A stretch of 35,888 nucleotides of DNA from Bacterioplanes sp. (GCA_014859445.1 JACUUC010000027.1:1-35888); one strand, 5' to 3'. Positions 24,064 through 33,784 are shown, counted from the first letter of the stretch. Numbers and translations are program-made. Notes: generated from the letters alone by a model not told the origin.

Positions 24064-25128
24064 TTAGTTGATCTTAGCGTCGAGCTCACCGCTGGCGTAG
24101 CGCTGATACATGCCTTCTAACGAAATGGGTTTGATCTTCGAGGCGTTACCCGCCGTACCAAACGCTTCGTAACGAGCGATACAGATATCACGCATGGCCG
24201 TGACCGTAGCAGCAAAGAACTTACGCGGATCAAATTCACTGGGATTTTCGGCCATCATGCGACGCATTGCACCCGTAGACGCCAAGCGCAAATCGGTGTC
24301 GATATTCACTTTGCGTACACCGTATTTGATGCCTTCGACGATCTCTTCCACCGGTACACCGTAGGTTTCTTTGATATCGCCACCGTACTGATTGATGATC
24401 GCTAACCACTCTTGTGGAACTGAAGACGAACCGTGCATCACCAAATGGGTGTTTGGAATGCGCTTGTGAATTTCCTTGATGCGATCAATCGCCAAAATAT
24501 CGCCTGTGGGGGGCTTGGTGAACTTGTATGCACCGTGGCTGGTACCAATGGCAATGGCCAACGCATCCACTTGAGTGCGTTTAACAAAGTCTGCCGCTTC
24601 TTCTGGATCGGTCAGCATTTGGCTGTGGTCGAGGATGCCTTCCGCACCGATACCATCTTCTTCACCCGCCATACCGGTTTCGAGCGAACCCAAACAACCC
24701 AATTCGCCTTCAACTGACACACCGCACGCATGGGCCATATCAACAGTGCGCTTGGTAACATCGACGTTGTACTCGTAGCTGGTTGGCGTTTTACCGTCTT
24801 CGCCCAGCGATCCGTCCATCATGACGGAACTAAATCCCAACTGGATAGAACGCTGACACACATCTGGCGAGGTGCCGTGGTCTTGGTGCATACACACCGG
24901 AATGTGTGGAAATTCTTCAATGGCCGCCAAGATGAGGTGACGTAGGAACGGCGCTCCGGCGTATTTACGCGCGCCAGCAGAGGCCTGCACGATGACCGGA
25001 GAATCGGTTTTGTCAGCCGCTTCCATAATGGCGCGCATTTGTTCTAGGTTGTTCACATTAAATGCAGGAACGCCATAACCGAATTCGGCGGCGTGATCCA
25101 ACATTTGGCGCATACTGATTAATGCCAT
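24064..25128 (-). CDS. fba: Fructose-1,6-bisphosphate aldolase, class II
   Basis: 354 residues of the zinc-dependent aldolase (CbbA/Fba subgroup). Zinc and catalytic motifs: [32 protein letters not shown] and [11 protein letters not shown], then KVNIDTDLR. It interconverts fructose-1,6-bisphosphate with DHAP and glyceraldehyde-3-phosphate. It is the third gene after epd and pgk, separated from pgk by 157 bp with two hairpins. Confidence 0.96.
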   Translation of the reverse strand: MALISMRQMLDHAAEFGYGVPAFNVNNLEQMRAIMEAADKTDSPVIVQASAGARKYAGAPFLRHLILAAIEEFPHIPVCMHQDHGTSPDVCQRSIQLGFSSVMMDGSLGEDGKTPTSYEYNVDVTKRTVDMAHACGVSVEGELGCLGSLETGMAGEEDGIGAEGILDHSQMLTDPEEAADFVKRTQVDALAIAIGTSHGAYKFTKPPTGDILAIDRIKEIHKRIPNTHLVMHGSSSVPQEWLAIINQYGGDIKETYGVPVEEIVEGIKYGVRKVNIDTDLRLASTGAMRRMMAENPSEFDPRKFFAATVTAMRDICIARYEAFGTAGNASKIKPISLEGMYQRYASGELDAKIN

Positions 25129-25204
25129 GTTATTGCCTCTTGTGTGTCGGTCTGCTGTCGAGTGTTCGCTGCTCGACGCAGACTCCCATTAAAAATTCAT
25201 GATC

Positions 25205-25233
25205 GAAGAAAACCATGACAATGGTATTTCTTC
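25205..25233 (-). other. Hairpin in the pgk-fba spacer (fba side)
   Basis: GAAGAAAACCAT (25205-25216) pairs with ATGGTATTTCTTC (25221-25233) with one bulged base around a GACA loop. It has no T run on the minus strand. It may mark an mRNA processing or stability point between the pgk and fba coding parts. Confidence 0.55.
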
Positions 25234-25250
25234 ATGTCGGCTTGGTTCGT

Positions 25251-25277
25251 TGCGCTCGATGTGTTCATCGCAGCGCA
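25251..25277 (-). other. Hairpin in the pgk-fba spacer (pgk side)
   Basis: TGCGCTCGATG (25251-25261) pairs with CATCGCAGCGCA (25266-25277) with one bulge around a 4 nt loop. It begins 8 bp after the pgk stop codon on the minus strand and lacks a T run, so it looks more like a 3'-end stabiliser than a full terminator. Confidence 0.55.
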
Positions 25278-25285
25278 GGCATTCA

Positions 25286-26446
25286 TTACTTGGCGCGCTG
25301 CTCTAATATGGCAACGGCAGGTAACACTTTGCCTTCAACAAATTCGAGAAACGCACCGCCACCGGTAGAAATGTAAGATACCTTATCAGCAATCTCATAC
25401 TTGTCTACTGCCGCCAAGGTGTCACCACCACCCGCAATCGAGAACGCATCCGACTCGGCAATGGCTAGCGACAGTGTCTTCGTACCTTCGCCAAACTGAT
25501 CAAATTCGAACACGCCCACTGGGCCATTCCAAATGATGGTTTTCGCACTTTTCAATTGTTCGGCCAAGGCGCGCGCCGAATCGGGGCCAATGTCAAAAAT
25601 CATATCGTCAGCAGCGACATCATCAACGCTTTTCAATGTGGCTTCTGCATCCTCAGCAAACATTTTGCCACACACGACATCGGTTGGTAGCGGAATAGAC
25701 ACTTTTTCCATCAGAGCTTTGGCCGCGGGAATGAGATCGGCTTCGTACAAGGATTTACCCACGGGTTTACCAGCGGCTGCTAAGAAGGTGTTGGCAATGC
25801 CACCACCAACAATAATTTGATCGCAGAGTTCGGAGAGGCTTTCTAAGACTTCCAACTTAGTCGACACTTTCGAGCCGCCGACAATCGCCACCAATGGACG
25901 CGCGGGGGTGGCCAGCGCTTTGCCTAAGGCGTCTAATTCCGCCGCCAGTAACGGGCCTGCACAGGCGACAGGAGCAAACTTAGCCACACCATGCGTCGAT
26001 GCTTGAGCACGGTGAGCGGTACCAAAGGCATCCATCACGAACACATCGCACAAGGCCGCATAGGCTTGCGCCAATTCGTCGTTGTCTTTCTTTTCACCCT
26101 GGTTGAAGCGAACGTTTTCTAACAACACCAATTCGCCATCCGCCACGTTCACACCGGCCTTGAAATCGGAAATCACAGGCACATCACGGCCTAACAAACC
26201 CGCCAAGTGCTTAGCAACCGGTTTGATCGAAGATGCTTCGTCGTAAACGCCTTCTTCCGGACGCCCCAAATGCGACATCACAATGACTTTAGCACCGGCA
26301 TTCAGAGCAAGCTCGATGGTGGGTAATGACGCACGAATACGCGCATCGGAAGTCACCACACCTTCTTTTACCGGCACGTTTAAATCTTCACGAATCAATA
26401 CGCGTTTACCGCGCAAATCCAGGTCGGTCATTTTTAATACGGTCAT
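25286..26446 (-). CDS. pgk: Phosphoglycerate kinase
   Basis: 386 residues, the normal length. Family landmarks are [16 protein letters not shown] near the N-terminus, [49 protein letters not shown] and the C-terminal [15 protein letters not shown] with [14 protein letters not shown]. It makes ATP from 1,3-bisphosphoglycerate in glycolysis. It is the middle gene of the operon, with a 76 bp gap after epd. Confidence 0.97.
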   Translation of the reverse strand: MTVLKMTDLDLRGKRVLIREDLNVPVKEGVVTSDARIRASLPTIELALNAGAKVIVMSHLGRPEEGVYDEASSIKPVAKHLAGLLGRDVPVISDFKAGVNVADGELVLLENVRFNQGEKKDNDELAQAYAALCDVFVMDAFGTAHRAQASTHGVAKFAPVACAGPLLAAELDALGKALATPARPLVAIVGGSKVSTKLEVLESLSELCDQIIVGGGIANTFLAAAGKPVGKSLYEADLIPAAKALMEKVSIPLPTDVVCGKMFAEDAEATLKSVDDVAADDMIFDIGPDSARALAEQLKSAKTIIWNGPVGVFEFDQFGEGTKTLSLAIAESDAFSIAGGGDTLAAVDKYEIADKVSYISTGGGAFLEFVEGKVLPAVAILEQRAK

Positions 26447-26522
26447 AGCAACCTCATAACAGTAAGATGTACGGCCGTATCTGGCCGGTTAAAAATTGGG
26501 GGCGAAGTATACCAGCATCCGT

Positions 26523-27527
26523 TTAATCGCGCATACACAGCGCGGTGTCTAGCATGCGATTGGCAAAACCCCACTCGTTATCAAACCACGCCAGCAGTTT
26601 CACTAAGCGATCACCACTGACCCGTGTTTGGCTGGCATCCACCACCACGGAACGCGTGTCGTGATTAAAGTCAATGGAAGCATGAGCTTCGTAGGTAACA
26701 CCCAAGATACCCCGCCACGATCCCTGTGCCGCCTCTTGCAACAAGCGGTTGATCATACTCACATCGACACACTGCTGAAGTTGCAAGCTGATATCCAGTG
26801 CCGAGACGTTGATGGTGGGTACACGCACATGCAGGCTTTCGATTTTACCCGCCAGTTGCGGCATCAGCCGCTCAATGCCTTTCGGTAAGCTGGTGTCGAC
26901 GGGAATAATACTTTGTCCGGCCGCTCGGGTTCGGCGTAAGTCGGAGTGATAGGCATCAATCACGGGTTGATCATTCATGGCTGAGTGGATCGTCGTAGTG
27001 ACACCCGCCTCGATACCAAAGGCGGCGTCGATCAAGGTCAAAATCGGCAACAAGCCATTGGTCGAGCAAGAGCCGTTGGACACAATACGATCGCCAGAGG
27101 ATAGCTGCTGATGATTAAGACCATAAATGATGGTGCGATCGACCGCGCTGTCCGCGGGATTTGAGATCAGTACTTTTTTCGCACCGCGCCGTAAATGTTG
27201 CTCGGCTTCTTCGCGACAGGTGATTTGACCGCTGCATTCCAGCACCAAATCCACCCCCAGCTCTGCCCAATCGAGATTGGCTACATCACTTTCGTGACGC
27301 ACACAAATACGATCGCCGTTGACTTGTAAATGACGTTCATCGACCACCTCGACGGTGCCCGAAAAACGACCATGAGTGCTGTCGTAGCGCAGCATATAGC
27401 TCACACTTTCAATGTCGGCCAATTCGTTAATGGCGACCACTTGTAAATGCTGGCGATATCCGTGCTCGTACAGTGCTCGTAACACACATCGTCCAATACG
27501 ACCAAAGCCATTGATGGCGACACGCAT
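26523..27527 (-). CDS. epd: Erythrose-4-phosphate dehydrogenase
   Basis: 334 residues of the GAPDH superfamily. The Rossmann motif GFGRIGR opens the protein. NELAD at 34-38 and the segment TTIHSAMNDQPVIDAYHSDLRRTR fit Epd better than GapA. The catalytic cysteine is C154 in NGSCSTN, and the partner histidine is in TTIHSAM. Epd oxidises erythrose-4-phosphate toward pyridoxal phosphate; some homologues are genuine GAPDH, so a mixed role is possible. The Cys usual in the STNC segment is Gly here (STNGLLP). It is the first gene of epd-pgk-fba. Confidence 0.9.
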   Translation of the reverse strand: MRVAINGFGRIGRCVLRALYEHGYRQHLQVVAINELADIESVSYMLRYDSTHGRFSGTVEVVDERHLQVNGDRICVRHESDVANLDWAELGVDLVLECSGQITCREEAEQHLRRGAKKVLISNPADSAVDRTIIYGLNHQQLSSGDRIVSNGSCSTNGLLPILTLIDAAFGIEAGVTTTIHSAMNDQPVIDAYHSDLRRTRAAGQSIIPVDTSLPKGIERLMPQLAGKIESLHVRVPTINVSALDISLQLQQCVDVSMINRLLQEAAQGSWRGILGVTYEAHASIDFNHDTRSVVVDASQTRVSGDRLVKLLAWFDNEWGFANRMLDTALCMRD

Positions 27528-27657
27528 AATGCTTACCGGCCTGTGAGAAATGAAAGGGCGTTATTGTGGCGGATTTCGTGGGCAGGAGCAAAGGGCACGA
27601 CAACCCCCTTGCGCAAACAGTACACTGCACCCATGTGGTCACAACAAAGAATCGGTC

Positions 27658-28362
27658 ATGACGAACACACTCACCTGCCCGCTCTGTCATTATTCAGGTG
27701 CGATGACAGCACTGCGGACGAACAACAAAAAGCAACCCCGCCACTACTGGGCTTGCCCACACTGTTTTCTGGCGTTCATGGCACCCGAACACCACCTCTC
27801 TCACGACGCGGAGTGTGCGTATTACCAAACTCACCAAAACAATCCTAACGATGCCGGTTATGTGCGGTTTTTGCAGCAATTATGGCAACCGCTGCAACAG
27901 CGCTTGCAACCCAATATGCAGGGAGTGGACATTGGTTGCGGCCCCAACCCAACGCTATCGGGCTTGATCGAGCAAGAAGGATGGACATGCGCTCTGTACG
28001 ATCCGTTTTTTTATCCAACCCCTTGGCAACACGGTGTTGACTTTATCACCGCGACGGAGTGTTTCGAGCACTTTCACGCGCCGCGCGATGAGTTAACACG
28101 CATGATCGCAGGGCTAAATGACGGTGGCTGGCTCGCGCTGATGACAGAGCGCTGGCGCGATGCCGATCATTTTTTTACGTGGCATTACCCTCGCGACCCG
28201 ACCCATGTGGTGTTCTTACACGATCGAACACTGGCTTATATCAGTGCGGAGTTTAACCTGACATTGCGTTATCACGACGCTAAACGCGTCGCGATATGGC
28301 AAAAAAATGCCGCGCAAACGCGCGGCACCCTGGCCTTCAACAATCCAGCAAGCCAGGTTTAA
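27658..28362 (+). CDS. SAM-dependent methyltransferase with N-terminal zinc ribbon
   Basis: 234 residues from the ATG at 27658; the upstream frame to 27550 encodes no family sequence. A CPLC...CPHC zinc ribbon lies at about residues 6-37. The Rossmann methyltransferase core starts with GVDIGCGPNPTLSGLIEQEGW and ends with a Class I-like EHFHAP...LNDGGWLALMTERW pattern. The ribbon suggests binding to a macromolecule or zinc, but the substrate is unknown. It is divergent from epd, with a 130 bp spacer. It overlaps the outer-membrane protein gene by 4 bp at the 3' end. Confidence 0.82.
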   Translation: MTNTLTCPLCHYSGAMTALRTNNKKQPRHYWACPHCFLAFMAPEHHLSHDAECAYYQTHQNNPNDAGYVRFLQQLWQPLQQRLQPNMQGVDIGCGPNPTLSGLIEQEGWTCALYDPFFYPTPWQHGVDFITATECFEHFHAPRDELTRMIAGLNDGGWLALMTERWRDADHFFTWHYPRDPTHVVFLHDRTLAYISAEFNLTLRYHDAKRVAIWQKNAAQTRGTLAFNNPASQV

Positions 28363-29045
28363 AAACGCGCATTGATGCGTAACAAACCAGGTAAAGTAAC
28401 ATTGGTATCATCACCAAATCTGAACATCACCACATCGAGAGTCAGGCGCTCATTGTACATCCAGCGCGCACCCAAACTCAGTGTCGTTGATGCGTCATCG
28501 GCCGTACTCACACCCAACTCAGCGCCCGGCTGAAAACGACCGTATGAGGTTTCAGGTAAATTAACATAGGCACCCAAACCCAAATTCAAATAGGTGTCAT
28601 CGGCCAGATCGTCTACCACCAACTCGGGTGACACACTGAACGTCAGAGACTCAACATTGGCGCTGAACGCCGCACCCAACATAAGATTGTTATAGCTCAC
28701 ACCACCCAAATCGACGATTGATAAGCCACCGTAAATCGCGCTGTTGTGTTGCAGTTCAGACAAGCCTTCGAAACTGGGCAAGGCGTATTTAAAAACACCT
28801 TCGGTCGTGGTCAAATCGCCGGCTTTTTGGCTGTTTAAAATCAGCTCGCCCGTTGGCAAGCCCAAACGAACGGCACCGCTACTGTAAGCACCACTGCTGG
28901 CCAAATCAATCGACGCCACACCGTTCTCGGCGACATTGCCGCGCTCAACCATAAAACCACGTGATGGCTCAGACGCCACCGCAGTCACACTGGCAGCGGT
29001 TAGAACAGATGCAGCAACTAAGCGAGTTATTATTTGTTTGTTCAT
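28359..29045 (-). CDS. Small beta-barrel outer-membrane protein (YfaZ-like)
   Basis: 228 residues from the ATG at 29045, where GGAG stands 7 bp upstream; the open frame extends 18 codons further. Signal peptide MNKQIITRLVAASVLTAASVTAVASE. The mature part has alternating amphipathic strands (SGAVRLGLPTGELILNSQKA, YNNLMLGAAFSANVESLTFSVSPELV, ...LSLGARWMYNERLTLDVVMFRFGDD) and ends in the Phe that marks Bam-folded outer-membrane proteins (LLRINARF). It resembles the YfaZ family; function unknown. A promoter-like pair lies at 29073-29099. Confidence 0.78.
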   Translation of the reverse strand: MNKQIITRLVAASVLTAASVTAVASEPSRGFMVERGNVAENGVASIDLASSGAYSSGAVRLGLPTGELILNSQKAGDLTTTEGVFKYALPSFEGLSELQHNSAIYGGLSIVDLGGVSYNNLMLGAAFSANVESLTFSVSPELVVDDLADDTYLNLGLGAYVNLPETSYGRFQPGAELGVSTADDASTTLSLGARWMYNERLTLDVVMFRFGDDTNVTLPGLLRINARF

Positions 29046-29072
29046 GGGGAACTCCTTGTTAATCGTGCAGGC

Positions 29073-29099
29073 AGTATAAACAAAGCAAAGCCAGTACAA
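29073..29099 (-). promoter_or_regulatory. Possible sigma-70 promoter of the outer-membrane protein gene
   Basis: On the minus strand TTGTAC (29094-29099) and TATACT (29073-29078) are 15 bp apart, a little short but close to consensus at both boxes. The ATG is 28 bp downstream. Confidence 0.4.
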
Positions 29100-29225
29100 G
29101 TAGACATTGCTCGCCAGTTGCGGCGTTTACTTTCGCTTTTATCGAAGTGTTAATCCCAGTATTTGGGCTTTTTTAGAATGATCTACGTCGTTACTCTGAA
29201 TGAAATACAATACAGGAGGCAACTC

Positions 29226-30221
29226 ATGGGATTACTCATTGAAGGGCAATGGCACGACCAATGGTATGACACCAAGGAAAGCAACGGTGCGTTTGTCCGT
29301 GAAAGTGCTCAATTACGTCATTGGGTAACCGCCAATGGGGATGCCGGCCCAACCGGCAATAGTGGCTTTAAGGCCGAATCGGGACGTTACCATCTGTTCG
29401 TCTCATTAGCCTGCCCTTGGGCACATCGCACCTTGATATTTCGTCAACTCAAGGGGCTCACCGAGCACATTGGCGTGTCGGTTGTGGCACCCGATATGCT
29501 GGCGCAGGGCTGGACTTTTGATCAAGAAGGCGGCAGTTCCGGTGATGCGTTGTTTGAATCACGCAATATGCATGAAATCTACACGCGCAATCAGCCGAAT
29601 TACAGCGGTCGAGTGACCGTCCCCGTGTTGTGGGATACGCACACCAACGCGATTGTCAGCAATGAATCGGCTGACATTATTCGCATGTTCAACGGCGCCT
29701 TTAATGAACTCACTGGCAATACCCTCGACTTTTACCCAAGCGCGTTACAAGCCGACATTGATGCGCTCAATGAGCGCGTGTATCACAACGTCAATAATGG
29801 CGTCTATAAAGCGGGATTTGCCACACAACAAGCGCCTTACGAAGAGGCGGTCATGGCGCTGTTTGACTGCTTAGATGAACTGGATGCGCGTTTGGCTACG
29901 CAACGCTTTTTGATTGCCGATCAAGCAGGAAATAGCCATTTGACCGAAGCGGATTGGCGTTTATTTACTACGCTCATCCGTTTTGATCCGGTGTACGTCG
30001 GGCACTTCAAATGCAACTTGAAGCGCATCGTTGATTATCCACACCTAGCGGCGTACGTGCGCGATTTGTATCAAATGCCCGGAATTGCTGAGACGGTGGA
30101 TTTTTATCACATCAAACGCCACTACTACGCCAGCCATGGCACCATCAATCCGACAGGTATTGTGCCGGTCGGCCCTGAACTGGCGTTAACGAATCCCCAC
30201 CAGCGCACGGATTTGCGCTGA
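29226..30221 (+). CDS. yqjG: Glutathionyl-hydroquinone reductase (YqjG/xi-class GST)
   Basis: 331 residues from the ATG at 29226, chosen for AGGAGG at 29214-29219; the frame opens earlier at 29163. The active-site cysteine is C63 in LACPWAHR, the same position and motif as the E. coli enzyme. It continues with VSVVAPDM and GWTFDQEGG, then YTRNQPNYSGRVTVPVLWD, NESADIIRMFN and the GST C-terminal helices. It reduces glutathionyl-hydroquinones back to hydroquinones using glutathione. It ends 17 bp before the convergent monooxygenase. Confidence 0.93.
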   Translation: MGLLIEGQWHDQWYDTKESNGAFVRESAQLRHWVTANGDAGPTGNSGFKAESGRYHLFVSLACPWAHRTLIFRQLKGLTEHIGVSVVAPDMLAQGWTFDQEGGSSGDALFESRNMHEIYTRNQPNYSGRVTVPVLWDTHTNAIVSNESADIIRMFNGAFNELTGNTLDFYPSALQADIDALNERVYHNVNNGVYKAGFATQQAPYEEAVMALFDCLDELDARLATQRFLIADQAGNSHLTEADWRLFTTLIRFDPVYVGHFKCNLKRIVDYPHLAAYVRDLYQMPGIAETVDFYHIKRHYYASHGTINPTGIVPVGPELALTNPHQRTDLR

Positions 30222-30238
30222 TGGGAGCATAGACTCGC

Positions 30239-31795
30239 TTAGCTGGCTTTGCGTTTCCGCGTGGTTTGTTGCATCTCGATCGGTGTAACATCCTGCGCGG
30301 ACTCCGCTTGTGCGCTCTGCCAGTCATAATGATGGGCGATCACCGTTTGATTACGGCGGTAAAACGCCCATGTAGAATACGGCCAAAGAGCAAAGTTTTT
30401 GCCATCGCTTTGCTGATACCAACTGCGGCAGCCGGTACTCCATACCGAGTTTTTGATGCGCTCCTGTATCTCTCGGTTGAATTCACGCTGCGCATGCTCT
30501 TTCACACACAAGGCATCGACGTTGCGCTTTTTCACTTGCGCCATGCATTGCAGAATGTAATGCACCTGCGCTTCAATCATAAACAGAATGGAGTTATGAC
30601 CTAGTCCAGCATTGGGCCCGACCAGCTGGAACAGATTGGGATAGCCATGAATGGTATTGCCCAAATACGATTCTGCGCCGTCTTGCCAGTCGTCCAACAA
30701 ACGCCGTCCACCTAAGCCTCGTAAATCAAATTGATTCATGTAACCACGCGGATCAACGATAAAGCCTGTTCCCAAAATAATGGTATCCACCTCACGTTCA
30801 ACGCCTTGGCTGTCAACAATACTGTGCGCGCGGATTTCTTGAATGCCGTCGGTGATCAAGTCGACATTGTCGCGATTGAAGGTGGGATACCATTTATTGG
30901 AAATCAAAATACGCTTACAACCGAGGGTGTAGTCGGGCGTCAATTTTTGTCGCGTCACGGGGTCTTTCACCTGCCAACGAATAAACTGCTTAGCCAACCA
31001 CCCGCCGATGGCAGCTAAGCTTGGGTGGAAAATCGGCCAAACGCGCATTTCGTTAGTGAGATACAAACGTCCTCGATACAAGCGCCGTAGGGATGGGAAG
31101 GTTTTAAATACCCATTTCGTTGCCTTGCTGTAAGGCCGCTCATCACGCGGAATTACCCAAGCCGCACTGCGTTGATACACATCCATATGGGCTACTTGTG
31201 GTGCAATCTCAGGCACGTATTGAATGGCACTGCCCCCAGTCCCAATCGATGCCACGCGTTTACCGGTCAAATCGTAATCGTGATCCCAGCGCGCCGAGTG
31301 CATGACTTTACCTTGAAAGGTATCCAGCCCTGGAATATTGGGAATTTGCGGATGATGCAACGGCCCAGTTGCGACGACAAAAAAACGACATTCAACACAT
31401 TGCCCATCGCTCGTACCAACGCGCCAGCGCGCTGTTTGCTCGTTATAGACAGCACTGTTGACCTCTAACCCGAAGCGAATGTGTGGGCGCAGATTGTATT
31501 CCTCGGTGGTCGACAAAATGTAATCTTGAATTTCGTGCCACGGAGCGTACCGCTTACTCCAATCGGATTTGTCGGTAAACGAATAGGAATACAAGTGCGA
31601 TTGCACATCGCAGGCACAACCAGGATAGCTGTTGTCGCGCCAAGTCCCCCCGACATCGTGTCCTTTTTCCAGAATCAGGTAGTCATTCTGACCGTGTTTT
31701 TGCAATTGAATGCCCATGTTCAAACCACCCAAGCCTGCGCCAATGATGACGACCTCGGTGTACGATGGGAGTGCTGTGCGCTTGATATCCGTCAT
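30239..31795 (-). CDS. Flavin-containing Baeyer-Villiger monooxygenase
   Basis: 518 residues. FAD-binding GAGLGGL (19-25), then GTWRDNSYPGCACDVQSHLYSYSF, the Baeyer-Villiger fingerprint FQGKVMHSARWD (160-171, FxGxxxHxxxW), then the NADPH site GTGGSAIQYVPEIA (185-198). It inserts oxygen next to a ketone to give an ester or lactone; substrate unknown (cyclic or long-chain ketones are common). The C-terminal MQQTTRKRKAS tail is basic. It is divergent from an AraC gene over a 100 bp spacer with a strong palindrome, suggesting substrate-induced expression. Confidence 0.93.
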   Translation of the reverse strand: MTDIKRTALPSYTEVVIIGAGLGGLNMGIQLQKHGQNDYLILEKGHDVGGTWRDNSYPGCACDVQSHLYSYSFTDKSDWSKRYAPWHEIQDYILSTTEEYNLRPHIRFGLEVNSAVYNEQTARWRVGTSDGQCVECRFFVVATGPLHHPQIPNIPGLDTFQGKVMHSARWDHDYDLTGKRVASIGTGGSAIQYVPEIAPQVAHMDVYQRSAAWVIPRDERPYSKATKWVFKTFPSLRRLYRGRLYLTNEMRVWPIFHPSLAAIGGWLAKQFIRWQVKDPVTRQKLTPDYTLGCKRILISNKWYPTFNRDNVDLITDGIQEIRAHSIVDSQGVEREVDTIILGTGFIVDPRGYMNQFDLRGLGGRRLLDDWQDGAESYLGNTIHGYPNLFQLVGPNAGLGHNSILFMIEAQVHYILQCMAQVKKRNVDALCVKEHAQREFNREIQERIKNSVWSTGCRSWYQQSDGKNFALWPYSTWAFYRRNQTVIAHHYDWQSAQAESAQDVTPIEMQQTTRKRKAS

Positions 31796-31836
31796 TGTGA
31801 TGAGCCTTTGTCGTTATTATGATGGCGTCACTTTAC

Positions 31837-31856
31837 GAAGGTTGGATTCAACCTTC
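31837..31856. promoter_or_regulatory. Strong palindrome in the monooxygenase/AraC intergenic region
   Basis: GAAGGTTG (31837-31844), 4 bp, CAACCTTC (31849-31856) is a perfect 8+8 bp dyad, placed about 42 bp from the monooxygenase start and 40 bp from the regulator start. It is the best operator candidate for the pair. AraC proteins more often use direct repeats, so a separate repressor or autoregulation is possible. Confidence 0.6.
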
Positions 31857-31895
31857 CATGTCCGATTCCACTAATAATTAACAAAAACGGCCATC

Positions 31896-32960
31896 ATGAC
31901 ACGACGTTCCATTCTTGCCTTGCGCTTTTCCGTTGATCAACTTGAACAGCATTACGGCGTGAATCCCGACCCCATATTACAACGCTTTGGCTACGATCGT
32001 GCGCGCATGGACGCCAATGCCGTGATTAGCCCTGCCGAAGAGTTAGCTATTTTAGCGGAACTGTTACCGCAGATCCCCGATCCCTTAGCGGCACTCAAAC
32101 TAGGCTCGCAGTTTGGCTTAGCGGGTTATGGCCCCTATGCCATGCTGCTAATGAGTTGTGCTACCGTCTATGAAGCCTTTCAACTGGGTATTCACTATCA
32201 GTCCCTAGGGTATTTGTTCAGTCAATTGTCACTGACTCTGGATGGCGAATCGGCCATCTTGGTACTGACGCCACAGCTCATGCCAGAACATTTACAGCGT
32301 TTTATTGTGGATCGTGATGTAGCCGGCACCGTGCATTTTTTACGCACCATGCAAACCTTACTGCAACAACCGACACAGCCCGTGCGAATTGAGTTGTGCT
32401 ATCCCAAACCCACAGATGCCGAGCACTATGAGGCCACTTGGCAGTGTCCGGTAACATTTGCTGCCACACAGGCTCGCATTGTGTTTCCTGCGCAGGTACT
32501 GCACCATCCGCTACCCAATGCCAACCCAACGGCATTGACCTTGTATCGGCAACAATGCGATGAAGTATTACAGCAACGGCAATCGACTCAGGATGCGGAT
32601 TTACCCACTCGGGTTCTGCATTATTTGTCGTTATTTCAAGCACGCCTGCCGAGCATTCAAGAATGCGCTGGACTATTTAATGTCAGCGAGCGCCACCTTC
32701 GACGTCGGCTAACCGACTCGAACACCTCGTACCAAACACTGCTGGATCAGACCCGCCTTCAACGTGCTCGACATTTCCTACAACACACACACTATCGTAT
32801 GGAAGACATTGCCGATCGATTGGGGTTTACCGAAGCAGGCGCGTTCAGTCGCGCCTTTAAGAAGTGGCAAGGCATCACGCCCTTGCAGTACCGCAAGCAA
32901 CAGACTCAAGTAACGGGTCAACCCCAATCGTCTGAGTCGTCGACAAAATCATCATTGTAG
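31896..32960 (+). CDS. AraC-family transcriptional regulator (monooxygenase-linked)
   Basis: 354 residues with the same architecture as the regulator at 4394-5428. The N-terminal arabinose-binding-like domain (SVDQLEQHYGVNPDPILQRFGYDRARM..., GLAGYGPYAMLLMSCATVYEAFQLG) precedes the C-terminal AraC HTH (LFNVSERHLRRRLTD...DIADRLGFTEAGAFSRAFKKWQGITPLQYRKQ). It likely activates the divergent monooxygenase gene in response to a hydrophobic effector. The 3' end overlaps the convergent diguanylate cyclase gene by 43 bp. Confidence 0.9.
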   Translation: MTRRSILALRFSVDQLEQHYGVNPDPILQRFGYDRARMDANAVISPAEELAILAELLPQIPDPLAALKLGSQFGLAGYGPYAMLLMSCATVYEAFQLGIHYQSLGYLFSQLSLTLDGESAILVLTPQLMPEHLQRFIVDRDVAGTVHFLRTMQTLLQQPTQPVRIELCYPKPTDAEHYEATWQCPVTFAATQARIVFPAQVLHHPLPNANPTALTLYRQQCDEVLQQRQSTQDADLPTRVLHYLSLFQARLPSIQECAGLFNVSERHLRRRLTDSNTSYQTLLDQTRLQRARHFLQHTHYRMEDIADRLGFTEAGAFSRAFKKWQGITPLQYRKQQTQVTGQPQSSESSTKSSL

Positions 32961-33676
32961 TGACTGGGTGGCAACACCTGTTCTCGACTCACCTGTGGCG
33001 CTTTACCGAACAAGGCGTGCAACAAGTCTTTTTCGTCGGCATTCACGGCGGAAAGGTGCTCGTCGGCTTGCGCATAACGCACTTGATTGCGGCCATTTTG
33101 CTTGGCTTCGTACAAATACTGATCGGCTTCGTTAATCAAGCTGCTGGCCGTATGCAGTTTTTCGGTCGAATGAAACGCCAAACCAATGCTGGCCGTCACC
33201 GATAGTTCATGACCATCTACCAACACGGGCGTTTGCGCGATGTTATCACACAAGCGTTCCGCTACCTGTAACGCCATCATGCGCTCGGTCGACGGCAGAA
33301 TCACCACAAATTCTTCGCCACCGTAACGGCATTGAATGTCCAATTTACGGGTACTGGCTTGGATCAGCCGAGCCGTTTGTTGCAATACCGCATTACCCGC
33401 TTCGTGACCATAGGTGTCATTGATGCGCTTGAAGTGATCTAGATCGATCATCATCAACGACGTTGAAATCAAAGTACGCTCGGTACGTTCCAGCTCTTGC
33501 GCTAAAATCTCGCGAAAATAGCGGACGTTATACAGCCCTGTGAGCGGATCGGTGATGACCATTTCGCGTAATTGCAGTAGTTCATCAATGATGCCACATT
33601 GCGTTTCACCGACCGGGCAAGCCGGTCGCTGCACTAGGAGGCTCGACGCACGTTCTGCGGCCATGTCTTTATTCAC
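32918..33676 (-). CDS. Diguanylate cyclase (GGDEF protein)
   Basis: 252 residues with no clear sensor domain. The N-terminal 30 residues contain two cysteines (C20, C27), and the GGDEF domain follows directly (DPLTGLYNVRYFREIL...). The active site is GGEEF at 119-123, and RKLD at 110-113 is the inhibitory RxxD I-site with the correct 5-residue spacing, so c-di-GMP should inhibit it. The start codon is GTG at 33676; an ATG at 33664 is possible. It opposes the EAL enzyme at 12968-13729. Confidence 0.92.
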   Translation of the reverse strand: MNKDMAAERASSLLVQRPACPVGETQCGIIDELLQLREMVITDPLTGLYNVRYFREILAQELERTERTLISTSLMMIDLDHFKRINDTYGHEAGNAVLQQTARLIQASTRKLDIQCRYGGEEFVVILPSTERMMALQVAERLCDNIAQTPVLVDGHELSVTASIGLAFHSTEKLHTASSLINEADQYLYEAKQNGRNQVRYAQADEHLSAVNADEKDLLHALFGKAPQVSREQVLPPSHYNDDFVDDSDDWG

Positions 33677-33784
33677 AAGCGAGAGGTCCTCTACAACTCT
33701 GGCGGGTATGCTTTCAGGTTCTCAGTGTAGCCGATTTTCTGTGGCATGCCCGTCCTTTTATCAGTCAATTAGGCATTCAATACG

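Noticed and set aside
27550-27657. N-terminal extension of the zinc-ribbon methyltransferase
   Set aside because: The added 36 residues match nothing, and the ATG at 27658 directly precedes the zinc ribbon.
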